Position numbers and translations under genes: made by a program | The notes under the pieces: model-generated | Seen by the model: the letters and a program-made list of their open reading frames with translations, nothing else | What the model was told of the DNA's origin: nothing | Database searches by the model: none | Assembly: GCA_947581615.1 (NCBI GenBank) | Contig: CANPVD010000083.1 | Location: 1 to 38,813, forward strand | Origin: Candidatus Humimonas hydrogenitrophica | GTDB taxonomy: Bacteria > Gemmatimonadota > Gemmatimonadetes > Palauibacterales > Palauibacteraceae | Direction: 5' to 3' | Length of the DNA stretch: 38,813 bases | Part shown: one piece after another, positions 15,870 through 25,182 of the stretch | How positions within the stretch are numbered: position 1 is the stretch's first letter | Layout: the number at the start of each line of letters is the position of its first letter

Positions 15870-17306
15870 ATGGCCGCGCCGCGGACTCCGGCCGGCGTCC
15901 TTGTGCTGGCGCTCGCGCTCGTTGGTCTCGCCGTGCCGATGGCAACGGCGCGCGGCCAATCCGCGGGCAGCACGACAGCCATCGCCTACCGGGTCCACCT
16001 GGGGATGGGCGGCGATACGACGTCGGCGTCCGCCGTCACGACGTCCAGCCTGAGCGCGTTCCTGGACGCGTCGGGGCAGCCGACCCAGCTCGCCGGCGAC
16101 GCGGTCGGCGGCACGCCCGTCACGCCGCTCCCGATAGGGCTCCTCCAGGACGCGTGGGTGAGGCTCCCCGAGCCGCCGCCGAGCCTCCTGGACGCGTCCC
16201 CCATCGGCGACATCAGCGACGCCGCCACGCTGGACTCGGTACACATCGACCTGAGCGACGCCGGCTCGGGGCCGGCCATCGACGGGCACCCGACACGGCA
16301 CATGAGGCTTCAGGTCGAGACCTTCTCGGTCGCCGTGGACACGTCGGGCCGGAAGACGCCCTTTCGCGGCGCGGGCAGCTCCGACCTGTGGTTCGCGTCC
16401 GACCTTCCCTTCTCCTGGCTCCCCCTCGGGGGTAGCAGTGGCCCGATACCCGAGGCCATTCCCCTGGCCCACTCGATCCCAGCGGCCGGCACCTACGTGG
16501 CCGACGCCCTCGCCCCCAGGCTTCGAAAGCTGGGCCTCCTGCTTCGCGCCGATGTCAGAGACTCGGTGCTCCTGAAGGACCGGCCGGGCGCCAGGCCCGG
16601 GTGGGGCAGCGACTTTACGATCGTACGGAAGATCTGGGTGGACTCGATCGGCCCGGCGACCACCGCGCCGCCCGCCGCGCGCTACGCGGGCATGCAGCAC
16701 ATCTCCGAGCTCCGCATGAGGCTGGCGGCGGCGGTGGCCATGATGACCGCCCAGGAGTGCGGGGCCATGGCGGGGCGGACAGGGGGCTCCTTCGACCTCA
16801 CGGTCACGGGCCCGCCATCCACGAGGCTCTCCGGCCGCGCCTTCTCCCTCCCGCCGGAGACGGGAACGCTGACGGCGCCGGCGCACCTCATCCTCGAGGC
16901 GGGCAAGGCAGCCGGGCCGGCCACCACCTGTGTGTGGATCGACCTGCCGAAAGGTCCCGTCCGGACCGGCGACTTCCGCCTCTCGGCCGCTGCCGGACCC
17001 GACCCCACGGCGGCCAGGGCCTTCCAGCTCGTCATGGCTCCCGGAGGCCAGGAGCCACGCGCGATGGCCCTGGTCGAGACCGGCGCACTCCACATCCGCT
17101 CGGCCGACGGCGGCTCGATCGCGGGAAGTCTCGAGGGCACGGGCTGGCGCCTGGAGGTGGATCCGACCCGGAGCCCGCCCAGGGGAAAGCTGCTCGACGA
17201 CCTGGGCTTCAAGGTGAGGTTCGAGGCCGTGCAGGCGGCGCCAGGCTCGAAGGACACCGGAGACGGAACGGCGGGAAGCGCGCGAAGCCGCCCCCGCGGT
17301 GAGTGA
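15870..17306 (+). CDS. Exported protein of unknown function
   Basis: The 478-residue product is not recognised. It has a clear signal peptide (VLVLALALVGLAVP, cleavage near residues 26-30), then about 440 mostly beta-prone residues rich in Gly, Ala, Pro and Ser, with two cysteines only (ECGAM and TTCVW). This suggests one periplasmic disulfide. The ATG lies one nucleotide after the stop of the OmpA-family gene, so the two are almost certainly translated from one message and may work together at the cell envelope. The C-terminal 20 residues are low-complexity. No catalytic motif is visible. Confidence 0.75.
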   Translation: MAAPRTPAGVLVLALALVGLAVPMATARGQSAGSTTAIAYRVHLGMGGDTTSASAVTTSSLSAFLDASGQPTQLAGDAVGGTPVTPLPIGLLQDAWVRLPEPPPSLLDASPIGDISDAATLDSVHIDLSDAGSGPAIDGHPTRHMRLQVETFSVAVDTSGRKTPFRGAGSSDLWFASDLPFSWLPLGGSSGPIPEAIPLAHSIPAAGTYVADALAPRLRKLGLLLRADVRDSVLLKDRPGARPGWGSDFTIVRKIWVDSIGPATTAPPAARYAGMQHISELRMRLAAAVAMMTAQECGAMAGRTGGSFDLTVTGPPSTRLSGRAFSLPPETGTLTAPAHLILEAGKAAGPATTCVWIDLPKGPVRTGDFRLSAAAGPDPTAARAFQLVMAPGGQEPRAMALVETGALHIRSADGGSIAGSLEGTGWRLEVDPTRSPPRGKLLDDLGFKVRFEAVQAAPGSKDTGDGTAGSARSRPRGE

Positions 17307-17358
17307 AGCGGCGCATTCGCACTCTGCCACGAATTTTCGATCGCCAGGAGGAACAGGC

Positions 17359-19020
17359 ATGACGACCCCGCGCATTCGAACGCTCTTGACTCTGCCCTGC
17401 ATGCTGGCCGTGCTGCTCACCGGCGCGTGCGCCGACCAGCCGACCGGACTGCCAGACGTTTCCACGACGGCTCCGCCGGTCCGTCTTGCCACGGCCGACG
17501 CGGTCCCGATCACCACCGACCTCGTTTCCACGACCGGCGTTCCGATGGCGTCGCTGGCCGGGACGGCGGCGCCGGCATGGCTGCCCCATGCGATCAACGC
17601 GATCCGCTGGGTGACCGGCACGCAGGACGGTGTGACTTATGCGGTTTTGTGGCGAGGCAACGGGCCGGAGATCCTTCCCCGGCCGGAGGCCTACGCCGGC
17701 GCTTCCATGGAGGGGCTCGGAATCAACGACGACGGCGTGGTCGTCGGACGTGCGCATCCCAACTACTTCCAGCCGTTCGTTTGGGACCCCGACACCGGCA
17801 TCACGACGCTGCTGCCGTACCCGGGAGACGCGCTGGTCGGCTCCTCCACACAAGCCACCGACATCGACGCCGCTGGGAACGTCCTGGTCACGTACTTCAA
17901 CCGCGATTCAAATTGCCAGGACGATGCCGCCGTTTGGTCCGGCAGCATTTACGCTTCCCTCAACTACATGGGCGGCTGCGAGACCAGCGTCGAGGCCGAA
18001 GCGATCGACGACGGAACGGTGATCGGGTTCCTGATTGGCAGCACGTCGGACGCCTTCCGTTGGAGTGGCGGTACGTTCACGCTCGGAAAGGCATGGAAGC
18101 CAGTCGACCTCGCCGGAGACTACGCCGCCGGGCAGGCGGACATCGGGACGGGCGCGTTGGTCCCGGTTGTCCAGACTCTCAGGGCAGGCGGGTTCCTCCA
18201 AGCGCTGTCGCTTCCCGACGGATCCACCTCCTACCAGGTCAGTGCCGTGAACGCCATCGGCTGGGTGGTCGGGCGGGTGACGGTGAACGGCGAGACACAC
18301 GCCTACCTGTGGAAGTCGCCGAGTGAAGCAGTCGACCTCGGAACCCTCGAGGGGGATGCCTTCAGCTGGGCGACAGACGTCAACGACGCGGGCTACATCG
18401 TCGGGACATCGCGAGCCAGCGCCAGCACGATCGACCATCCGGTGGTCTGGCACATCAGCCCGGCGGGCGGCACGACGCCCCCCGCCAATCAGCCGCCCAC
18501 CGCGACGATCACCGCTCCCTCCGACGGGGCCCAATTCCTGGAGGGCGAGGACATCACGTTCGAAGGATCGGGCACCGATCCCGAAGACGGTAGCCTCAGC
18601 GGCACGTCGCTCGTGTGGACGAGCGACCTCGACGGTCAGCTGGGCACCAGTACCGGCTTCGACCGCAGCGACCTCTCCGTGGGGACGCACGAGATCACTC
18701 TGACGGCCACGGACGCGGACGGCGCGGCGGGGAGCGCCTCGGTGTCGATCACGGTCCAGAGGCTGACTCCCACCGCGCTCGCCGACCTGGTCGCGGACAT
18801 GCTGGCCAGCGGAGCGATCACCGACCCGGACGTCGCCCAGGGCCTGACCGACAAGCTCGAGGCCGCGCAGGCGGCGCTCGACCGAGGCAGCACGGTGGCC
18901 GCCGGCAACATCCTCCGTGCCTTCATTGATCAGGTGGAGGCACAGCGCGGCAATGCGATCACGGACGAGGCGGCGGACGAGCTCATCGGGTTTGCGGAGC
19001 GCCTGCTGTCGGAGATCTGA
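17359..19020 (+). CDS. Lipoprotein with HAF-type repeats, Ig/PKD-like domain and FIMAH domain
   Basis: The 553-residue protein starts at ATG 17359, six nucleotides after AGGAGGA; an in-frame ATG-like start at 17299 overlaps the previous gene and lacks this site. The signal ends in the lipobox LLTGAC (cysteine about residue 27). Residues about 75-375 contain repeated units of HAF extracellular-repeat type (AINAIRWVTG, GINDDGVVVGRA, AVNAIGWVVGR, DVNDAGYIVGTS), which fold as propeller-like blades. Residues about 383-470 form an Ig/PKD-like domain (NQPPTATITAPSDGA at its start, then THEITLTATDADG). The last 80 residues match the FIMAH domain (TDKLEAAQAAL, then NILRAFIDQVEAQRGNAI). It is a surface or secreted protein, possibly adhesive; the ligand is unknown. 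Confidence 0.85.
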   Translation: MTTPRIRTLLTLPCMLAVLLTGACADQPTGLPDVSTTAPPVRLATADAVPITTDLVSTTGVPMASLAGTAAPAWLPHAINAIRWVTGTQDGVTYAVLWRGNGPEILPRPEAYAGASMEGLGINDDGVVVGRAHPNYFQPFVWDPDTGITTLLPYPGDALVGSSTQATDIDAAGNVLVTYFNRDSNCQDDAAVWSGSIYASLNYMGGCETSVEAEAIDDGTVIGFLIGSTSDAFRWSGGTFTLGKAWKPVDLAGDYAAGQADIGTGALVPVVQTLRAGGFLQALSLPDGSTSYQVSAVNAIGWVVGRVTVNGETHAYLWKSPSEAVDLGTLEGDAFSWATDVNDAGYIVGTSRASASTIDHPVVWHISPAGGTTPPANQPPTATITAPSDGAQFLEGEDITFEGSGTDPEDGSLSGTSLVWTSDLDGQLGTSTGFDRSDLSVGTHEITLTATDADGAAGSASVSITVQRLTPTALADLVADMLASGAITDPDVAQGLTDKLEAAQAALDRGSTVAAGNILRAFIDQVEAQRGNAITDEAADELIGFAERLLSEI

Positions 19021-19071
19021 GAAGCGATTCCGTCGCTCCCGTGACCTTCCCGCCATGTCAGAGCCGCAGGA

Positions 19072-19095
19072 GGCCGGCCGCGCTCGCGGCCGGCC
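19072..19095 (+). terminator. Strong GC hairpin after the FIMAH lipoprotein gene
   Basis: An 11-bp perfect stem (GGCCGGCCGCG paired with its complement) closes a two-nucleotide loop, 51 nt after the stop codon. No T-tract follows, so it may act as a Rho-assisted or processing hairpin rather than a classic intrinsic terminator. Confidence 0.4.
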
Positions 19096-19207
19096 ACGCC
19101 GCCGTCGGCTCCTTCCGCCTTCGCCCCGGAAGACGGGCCGTTCCGCTGTCATTGCGGGGAGCGCGGCCCGTCAGGTCCATTTCTCACGTTCACGACGGGA
19201 GACCAAG

Positions 19208-20977
19208 ATGAACGATCGAGCCCTCCCCCCTCACCGGCGTCGCTACCACGCTCTCTCGTGGCCTGGTCTCGGGCTCGCCGTCCGGCTCACGGCGCTCCCC
19301 CTCACCGTGCTCCTCGCGCAGGCTGGTCCGCTGCGCGGCCAGGAGACGGCCCCGACCATCCTTCGGACCGCTTTGGCGAAGCACGACGCGCAGCTGAAGG
19401 ACGTCCACGACTACACCGTGGAGCGTGAGATCGCAGAAAACCGGCAGGAGACGTACTTCGTCCGCCGCGAACATGACGGGCACGTGGAGTTCGTCCCCGT
19501 GGGTCCCTACCGGCTCGCCCTGACCAGCGGCGCGCTCGATCGCACGCCTTTGGCGAAGCTCGCACCGGGTGGGAACGTCCTGAAGGGCCTCCGTGAGCAG
19601 ATGGTGGACGCGGCGGTGAAGGCGGGACTCGGTCAGCTCCAGAAGGCCCTGCTCGGGGCCGCGGACGACCAGCTAGCCGACCTGACGGAACCGCTGCTCG
19701 GCTCGGTCCAGGGGGCTGCGTCCCCGGGCGGTGCGGGGGGCGATCCTGTCCAGCAACTGAAGGCCCTGGCCGACCCGGAACACCTCAAGGGCGCTCTGCT
19801 CGCCGGCGCGAAGCGGGCCGGGATGAACGCGGCGGAAAAGGCGCTGGAGAGTGCCGCCCCGCCGCAGGTGACCGCGCTGGTCAACGTCCTCCGCGGGAAG
19901 ACGAGCCCCAAGCAGCTCCTCGGGGCCCTGGCCAGCGTGGCGAGCGGCAGGGGGCTCCCGGCGAGCTTGCTCGGCGGCGGGATGCCGGGGATGGCTGGCG
20001 GCGGGACGCCCGGGGCGGGCGTGGTGCGGCGCGGCGCGGTGCCTGGAATGCCCGGAATGCCGGGGATGGGCGGCATGCCCGCGGCGGCGGGCGCCGGCGC
20101 CGCGGGCCTCCTCATGTCGGCCGCCGGCAACGCGATGAACGGGATCATGATGAGCGCGATCGACAACTCCACGGCGGGGGTGGAGAGCGCGATGCGCAGG
20201 AACCTCCTCGACGTGGACGTCTGGGGACTCATCCCCCAGGTCGCGGATCACGCGACCCTGGGGGGCCAGGAAGAAGCGGACGGGCACTCCTGCTGGGTGA
20301 TCAAGGTCTCCCAGGAGGACGTCCCGGACCTGGCAAACGGCGATAACCTCAAGTCGGGCGTCCTCACCCTCTGGATCGACAGGGAGAGCTACCTCCCACG
20401 GCGGGCGCAGATTAGCGGACAGGCGCGCATCGAAGGGAGCTGGAAGCCGGTCACCCTGAAGAACGATTTCACCGACTATCGGGAAACCAAAGGCGTGACG
20501 ATGGCCTTCCAGACCACGGCGACGATCAAGGGTGTGGAGCAGGCGATTCCCCGGGACAAGCTCGCCGAGATGAAGACCGCCATGGCAACCGCGGACAAGC
20601 GGATGCCGGAGGCCCAGACGAAGATGGACAAGAAGCGCGAGGAAGCGCTCAAGCAGCTGGAGGAGAGGAAGAAGGAGCTCGAGAAGATGCCGCCGCAGCA
20701 ACGCGGCATGGTCGAGGCGATGCTCGAGCGGCAGGAGCGGATGCTGAAGATGATGGACCAACGGGGGACGCCTCAGATCGCGACGCTCGGCATGGGGGGC
20801 TCCATGATGGCGCAGATGGAAGCGATGGCGTTGGGAAAGCCGCTCGTCACGAAGGTGAGCGACCTGAAGATCAACGCGGGCCCGCCGGCCGACCTCAAGC
20901 ACGACGCGGAGACCATCACCGAGATGAAGCAGCTCGAGCGGCCTCCGATGCCAGTGCCAGGCGGGGGCGGGAGGTGA
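19208..20977 (+). CDS. Exported LolA-like protein with Gly/Met/Pro insert and coiled coil
   Basis: The 589-residue protein has an N-terminal signal (LTALPLTVLLAQAGPLRGQ, cleavage about residue 45). The start and the middle (DYTVEREIAENRQETYFVRR at 68-87, then about 330-450 with GVLTLWIDRESYLPRRAQIS) resemble the outer-membrane lipoprotein-sorting (LolA/LppX) pattern common in Gemmatimonadota exported proteins. Between these lies a long insertion with Ala/Leu-rich helices and a Gly/Met/Pro-rich segment (257-300). A charged coiled coil (about 465-540; KREEALKQLEERKKELEKM) follows. The ATG at 19208 is preceded by GGGAG at suitable spacing; the frame upstream is not coding. Likely a periplasmic lipid- or lipoprotein-binding factor, but no function is shown. 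Confidence 0.72.
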   Translation: MNDRALPPHRRRYHALSWPGLGLAVRLTALPLTVLLAQAGPLRGQETAPTILRTALAKHDAQLKDVHDYTVEREIAENRQETYFVRREHDGHVEFVPVGPYRLALTSGALDRTPLAKLAPGGNVLKGLREQMVDAAVKAGLGQLQKALLGAADDQLADLTEPLLGSVQGAASPGGAGGDPVQQLKALADPEHLKGALLAGAKRAGMNAAEKALESAAPPQVTALVNVLRGKTSPKQLLGALASVASGRGLPASLLGGGMPGMAGGGTPGAGVVRRGAVPGMPGMPGMGGMPAAAGAGAAGLLMSAAGNAMNGIMMSAIDNSTAGVESAMRRNLLDVDVWGLIPQVADHATLGGQEEADGHSCWVIKVSQEDVPDLANGDNLKSGVLTLWIDRESYLPRRAQISGQARIEGSWKPVTLKNDFTDYRETKGVTMAFQTTATIKGVEQAIPRDKLAEMKTAMATADKRMPEAQTKMDKKREEALKQLEERKKELEKMPPQQRGMVEAMLERQERMLKMMDQRGTPQIATLGMGGSMMAQMEAMALGKPLVTKVSDLKINAGPPADLKHDAETITEMKQLERPPMPVPGGGGR

Positions 20978-21305
20978 GACCCTGTCGAGAGCCGGCGGAC
21001 CGCACCCTCCTGTCCGAGTCGGCCGGCTACCCGCTGCTCGTGCTGCTCGGTAGCTGAAGGTCGACGAAGGAGGGCGGAGGCCACTCCACGCCGCCCTCCT
21101 TCGCCGGTCGGTTCACCGGCCGATCCGGCCGGCTGCGGCGCGCCGACCGCCTCCTTCCGTCCCCCGCTCCCCGCGTTCGGCACCCGGCGTGCGCGGCTCA
21201 CGCCCCCTCGTTATGTTGGCGCGCCGCAGCCCCGACGTGCGGGGCGAGACCTCCGGAGCCGAGGACATCCATCGAACCGAGCCGTAGCCGCGCCCCGACC
21301 CGCTG
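20978..21305. other. 328-nt intergenic region upstream of carB
   Basis: The region holds the 13-bp-stem hairpin at 21065-21103 and several overlapping GC-rich inverted sequences around 21104-21135. TATGTT at 21212-21217 could be a -10 element for carB, but no matching -35 is visible. No gene, including carA, or riboswitch was recognised. Confidence 0.5.
21065..21103 (+). terminator. Hairpin with 13-bp perfect stem
   Basis: CGAAGGAGGGCGG (21065-21077) pairs perfectly with 21091-21103 around a 13-nt loop, about 90 nt after the stop of the LolA-like gene. It has no T-tract. It is the best terminator candidate before carB. Confidence 0.55.
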
Positions 21306-24300
21306 ATGCCCCGACGCGACGACATCCGCTCGATCCTCCTCATAGGCTCCGGTCCCATCGTCATCGGGCAGGCGTGCGAGTTCGACTATTCGGGCACGCA
21401 AGCCTGCCGGGCGCTCCGGGAAGAGGGCTACCGGGTCATCCTGGCCAACTCCAACCCGGCCACGATCATGACCGACCCGGACGTGGCCGACGCCACCTAC
21501 ATCGAGCCCCTGACGCCCGAGTGGGTGGCGCGCATCATCGACAAGGAGCGGCCCGACGCGCTCCTGCCCACCATGGGGGGCCAGACGGCCCTCAACCTGG
21601 CGCTCGACCTGGAGCACCAGGGGGTCCTCGCGGAGTACGGCGTCGAGCTCATCGGCGCCGACGAGCGCGCCATACGGATGGCCGAGGACCGCGAGGAGTT
21701 CGCGAAGGCCATGCGGCGGATCGGGCTCGCCGTCCCGCACGGCGGCTTCGCGCACAGCCTGGAGGAAGCGCGCGAGATCGTCGAGGACGTGGGCTTTCCC
21801 GCCATCCTGCGCGCCTCCTTCACGCTGGGGGGCACGGGCGGCTCGGTGGCCTACAACCGGGAGGAGTTCGAGGAGCTCGTCGAGCACGCCCTGGACCGCT
21901 CGCCGATCCGCGAGGTCCTGATCGATCGCAGCGTGATCGGCTGGAAGGAGTACGAGCTCGAGGTCATGCGCGACGGCGAGGACAACGTCGTCGTGGTGTG
22001 CTCGATCGAGAACATCGACGCCATGGGCGTGCACACGGGCGACTCGATCACGGTCGCCCCCGCCCTCACCCTCTCCGACCGCGAGTACCAGCGGATGCGG
22101 GACGCCGCCCTGGCGGTGATCCGCGAGATCGGCGTGGAGGCGGGCGGCTGCAACATCCAGTTCGCGGTCGATCCCGAGTCGTCCGAGATGCTGGTCGTCG
22201 AGATGAACCCGCGGGTGTCGCGGAGCTCGGCCCTGGCCTCCAAGGCCACCGGCTTCCCGATCGCGCGGATCGGGGCCAAGCTGGCCGTGGGCTACCGGCT
22301 GGACGAGATCGAGAACGCGATCACGAAGGTGACGCCCTCCTGCTTCGAGCCCGTCCTCGACTACATCGTCGTCAAGATCCCTCGCTTCGCCTTCGAGAAG
22401 TTCCCCCGCGCGGACGCCACGCTGGGGATCCAGATGAAGGCCGTGGGCGAGGTCATGGCCATCGGCCGCACCTTCCAGCAGGCGTGGCTCAAGGGCTTCC
22501 GGGCGCTGGAGAACGGCCGCGACGGCTGGGTCACCGGAAGCCTGGAGGACGACCGCCTCCCCGACGACTCGGTGAAGAGCCTGCGCGCGGCGCTCCGGGT
22601 CCCGACGCCCGAACGTCCCTTCCAGATCCGGCGGGCGTTCGAGGCGGGGCTCTCGGTGGACGAGGTCGCCGCCCTCACCCACATCGAGCCCTGGTTCCTG
22701 GGTCAGATGGCCGGGCTGGTCGAGGAGGCGAAGGCGTTCGCGGCCCTCGAGGGACCGCCGGTGCCGGCCGTCGACGACGAGGCCGACGAGTTCGCGCGGG
22801 CGCTCCGGCGCATGAAGCGGCGCGGCTTCGGCGACGCGGAGCTGGCCGGGCTTCGGGGGGCGCCCGAGAGCGCCATCCGCGAGGCGCGTCACGCCGTCGG
22901 TCTCCGGCCCGTCTACAAGGTGGTCGACACCTGCGCGGGCGAATTCCCCGCCGCCACGCCCTACCTGTACTCCACGTACGAAGACGAGAACGAGTCGGAG
23001 CGATCCGACCGGAAGAAGGTCGTGATCCTGGGCAGCGGCCCGAACCGGATCGGCCAGGGGATCGAGTTCGACTATTGCTGCGTGTCGGCCGTGCTGGCCC
23101 TCCGGGAGGAGGGCTACGAGACGATCATGGTGAACTCGAACCCCGAGACCGTCTCCACCGACTTCGACATCTCGGACAAGCTCTACTTCGAGCCGCTCAC
23201 CGTGGAGGACGTGCTGGAGATCGTCCAGCTCGAGGAGCCGGAGGGTGTCGTCGTCCAGCTCGGCGGCCAGACGCCGCTCAGCCTGGCCCGCCGCCTGGAG
23301 GACCTCGGCGTGCCGATCCTCGGCACCAGCGTCGACGCCATCGACGAGGCCGAGGACCGGGGTCGGTTCGAGGCCCTGTGCCGCCGGCTCGACATCCTCG
23401 CTCCCGAGGGCGGCACGGCCACGGAGGTGGACGAGGCGGCCCGGATCGCGGCCGGGATCGGCTATCCGGTGCTCGTGCGGCCCAGCTACGTGCTGGGCGG
23501 CCGCGGCATGGAGATCGTCTACGACGAGCGCTCCCTGCGCGACTACTTCGGCCGCGCGGTGCGCGCCTCGCCGGAGCACCCGGTGCTCCTGGACCGCTTC
23601 CTGGAGGACGCGTTCGAGGCCGATGTCGACGCGGTCTCGGACGGCGAGCGGGTGCTCATCGGCGGCGTGATGCAGCACATCGAGGAAGCCGGCGTCCACT
23701 CGGGCGACTCGGCCTGCGTGCTCCCTCCCTACCTGCTGCGGGAGGAGCAGGTGGACGAGATGCGGGCGCATACCCGGGCGTTCGCGAAGGCGCTGGGGGT
23801 GGTGGGGCTCATCAACGTCCAGTACGCCGTGCACGAGGGCACCGTCTACGTGCTCGAGGTGAACCCGCGGGCCAGCCGGACGGTGCCGTTCGTGAGCAAG
23901 GCCACCGGCGTGCCCCTCGCCCGGGTGGCGGCGCGCGTGCTCGTCGGCCGCACGCTGGACGAGCTCGGCCTTCCGGACGAGGCGCCCGTGCACGACGTGG
24001 CCGTGAAGGAAGCCGTGTTTCCGTTCGACAAGATCCCGGACGCCGACCCCCTGCTCGGACCCGAGATGCGCTCGACCGGCGAGTCCATGGGGCTGGCCGA
24101 CAGCTTCGGCCTCGCCTTCGCCAAGGCACAGATCGGAGCCGGCGGCGCGCTCCCCCTGAGCGGGACCCTGGTCGTCACCGTGAACGACCGCGACAAGGGT
24201 CCGGCCACGGCCATCGTCCGCCACTTCCACGAGCTCGGCTTCGAGATCCTGGCCACCGAGGGCACGGCCCGCTACCTGAGGGCCCGGGGCGTGCCGGCCC

Positions 24301-24620
24301 GGCAGGTGCTCAAGGTCCACGAGGGGCGGCCCAACATCATGGACCACCTCCTCTCGGGAGATGTGGATCTCCTGATCAACACGCCGCTGGGCAAGCACTC
24401 CCAGCAGGACGACTACCTCATCCGCCGCACGGCCATCGCCCGGGGGATCCCCTACACGACCACCCTGTCCGCCGCGTCGGCGGCCGCCGACGCGATCATC
24501 GCCCTCCACAACCGGACGCTCACGGTCCGGAGCCTGCAGGACCGCCTCGCGGAAGCGGAGGCCGGGCGAACGCACGGCACGGAACGACTCACGGGAGTCG
24601 GCCGGACGTCGAGCTCCTAG
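21306..24620 (+). CDS. carB: Carbamoyl-phosphate synthase large subunit
   Basis: The 1104-residue protein makes carbamoyl phosphate from ammonia delivered by CarA, bicarbonate and two ATP, feeding pyrimidine and arginine synthesis. Both homologous halves are intact. The carboxyphosphate half starts with [17 protein letters not shown] (about 14-30) and has the ATP-grasp block [13 protein letters not shown] near 178. The oligomerisation region is about 400-555. The carbamoyl-phosphate half starts with [17 protein letters not shown] near 577 and has [14 protein letters not shown] near 725. The last 160 residues form the MGS-like allosteric domain ([17 protein letters not shown], then LLINTPLGK). 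It is about 30 residues longer than E. coli CarB. carA is not adjacent. The ATG has no strong ribosome binding site. Confidence 0.98.
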   Translation: MPRRDDIRSILLIGSGPIVIGQACEFDYSGTQACRALREEGYRVILANSNPATIMTDPDVADATYIEPLTPEWVARIIDKERPDALLPTMGGQTALNLALDLEHQGVLAEYGVELIGADERAIRMAEDREEFAKAMRRIGLAVPHGGFAHSLEEAREIVEDVGFPAILRASFTLGGTGGSVAYNREEFEELVEHALDRSPIREVLIDRSVIGWKEYELEVMRDGEDNVVVVCSIENIDAMGVHTGDSITVAPALTLSDREYQRMRDAALAVIREIGVEAGGCNIQFAVDPESSEMLVVEMNPRVSRSSALASKATGFPIARIGAKLAVGYRLDEIENAITKVTPSCFEPVLDYIVVKIPRFAFEKFPRADATLGIQMKAVGEVMAIGRTFQQAWLKGFRALENGRDGWVTGSLEDDRLPDDSVKSLRAALRVPTPERPFQIRRAFEAGLSVDEVAALTHIEPWFLGQMAGLVEEAKAFAALEGPPVPAVDDEADEFARALRRMKRRGFGDAELAGLRGAPESAIREARHAVGLRPVYKVVDTCAGEFPAATPYLYSTYEDENESERSDRKKVVILGSGPNRIGQGIEFDYCCVSAVLALREEGYETIMVNSNPETVSTDFDISDKLYFEPLTVEDVLEIVQLEEPEGVVVQLGGQTPLSLARRLEDLGVPILGTSVDAIDEAEDRGRFEALCRRLDILAPEGGTATEVDEAARIAAGIGYPVLVRPSYVLGGRGMEIVYDERSLRDYFGRAVRASPEHPVLLDRFLEDAFEADVDAVSDGERVLIGGVMQHIEEAGVHSGDSACVLPPYLLREEQVDEMRAHTRAFAKALGVVGLINVQYAVHEGTVYVLEVNPRASRTVPFVSKATGVPLARVAARVLVGRTLDELGLPDEAPVHDVAVKEAVFPFDKIPDADPLLGPEMRSTGESMGLADSFGLAFAKAQIGAGGALPLSGTLVVTVNDRDKGPATAIVRHFHELGFEILATEGTARYLRARGVPARQVLKVHEGRPNIMDHLLSGDVDLLINTPLGKHSQQDDYLIRRTAIARGIPYTTTLSAASAAADAIIALHNRTLTVRSLQDRLAEAEAGRTHGTERLTGVGRTSSS

Positions 24621-24657
24621 CTCCGGCGGCGCTGAAAACTTCGCAACGGAGGACCCC

Positions 24658-25134
24658 ATGACGATGACGGGCCTGTTCCTCTTCCTGCACGTCCTCGGCG
24701 TCGTCCTGTGGGTCGGGCTGGCGGTCACCCTGCCGTTCATCACGGGTCCGGCCGCCAGGGAGGAGAACCTGGAGGTGGCCGCGTTCGCCTACGGCGCGGC
24801 CGACCGGCTCACCCGGAGCCTGGGACTGGGCGGCATGATCCTGACCCTGGTCGGCGGGATCGGCCTCATGACGACGATCGGCTACCCGTGGTTCCGGCCG
24901 TTCCCGAGCCACTGGCTGTTCCAGATGCAGGTCCTGGGGATCCTGTCGATCGCGGTAGGGATCGTCTACCAGGTTCCGCTGGCCGGACGCCTGGCCCGGG
25001 AGGCGCGCGCCTCGGCGGAGGCCGGCGCGCGGACGGAGGGCTTCCGGAAGTACCGGAAGCGACACGCGATCGTGGGCTCGGTGATCGGGGCCCTGCTGCT
25101 CATCGTCCTGCTGCTGGCGACCCTGAAGCCCTAG
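24658..25134 (+). CDS. DUF2269-type integral membrane protein
   Basis: The 158-residue protein has four predicted membrane helices (about residues 4-29, 53-74, 87-106 and 135-156). An arginine-rich cytoplasmic loop separates the last two. The start LFLFLHVLGVVLWVGLAVTL is typical of the DUF2269 family of predicted integral membrane proteins, whose function is unknown. GGAGG lies just upstream of the ATG. It is 37 nt after carB on the same strand and may be co-transcribed with it, but there is no functional link to carbamoyl phosphate. Confidence 0.75.
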   Translation: MTMTGLFLFLHVLGVVLWVGLAVTLPFITGPAAREENLEVAAFAYGAADRLTRSLGLGGMILTLVGGIGLMTTIGYPWFRPFPSHWLFQMQVLGILSIAVGIVYQVPLAGRLAREARASAEAGARTEGFRKYRKRHAIVGSVIGALLLIVLLLATLKP

Positions 25135-25155
25135 GGAACCTGCCCACCGTGTGAG

Positions 25156-25175
25156 CCGCCCCTCTTCGGGGGCGG
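25156..25175. terminator. Convergent-gene hairpin
   Basis: CCGCCCC (25156-25162) pairs with GGGGCGG (25169-25175) around TCTTCG. It sits in the 48-nt space between the convergent DUF2269 and DUF2723 genes and can serve both strands. There is no T-tract. Confidence 0.5.
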
Positions 25176-25182
25176 GCCCACG

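Noticed and set aside
15846-17621. Minus-strand open frame of 591 codons
   Set aside because: Antisense to two exported-protein genes; no similarity and no ribosome binding site.
21198-24743. Minus-strand open frame of 1181 codons antisense to carB
   Set aside because: It mirrors the codon structure of carB in GC-rich DNA, has no recognisable domain and is rich in Arg/His/Gly/Asp as expected of a shadow.
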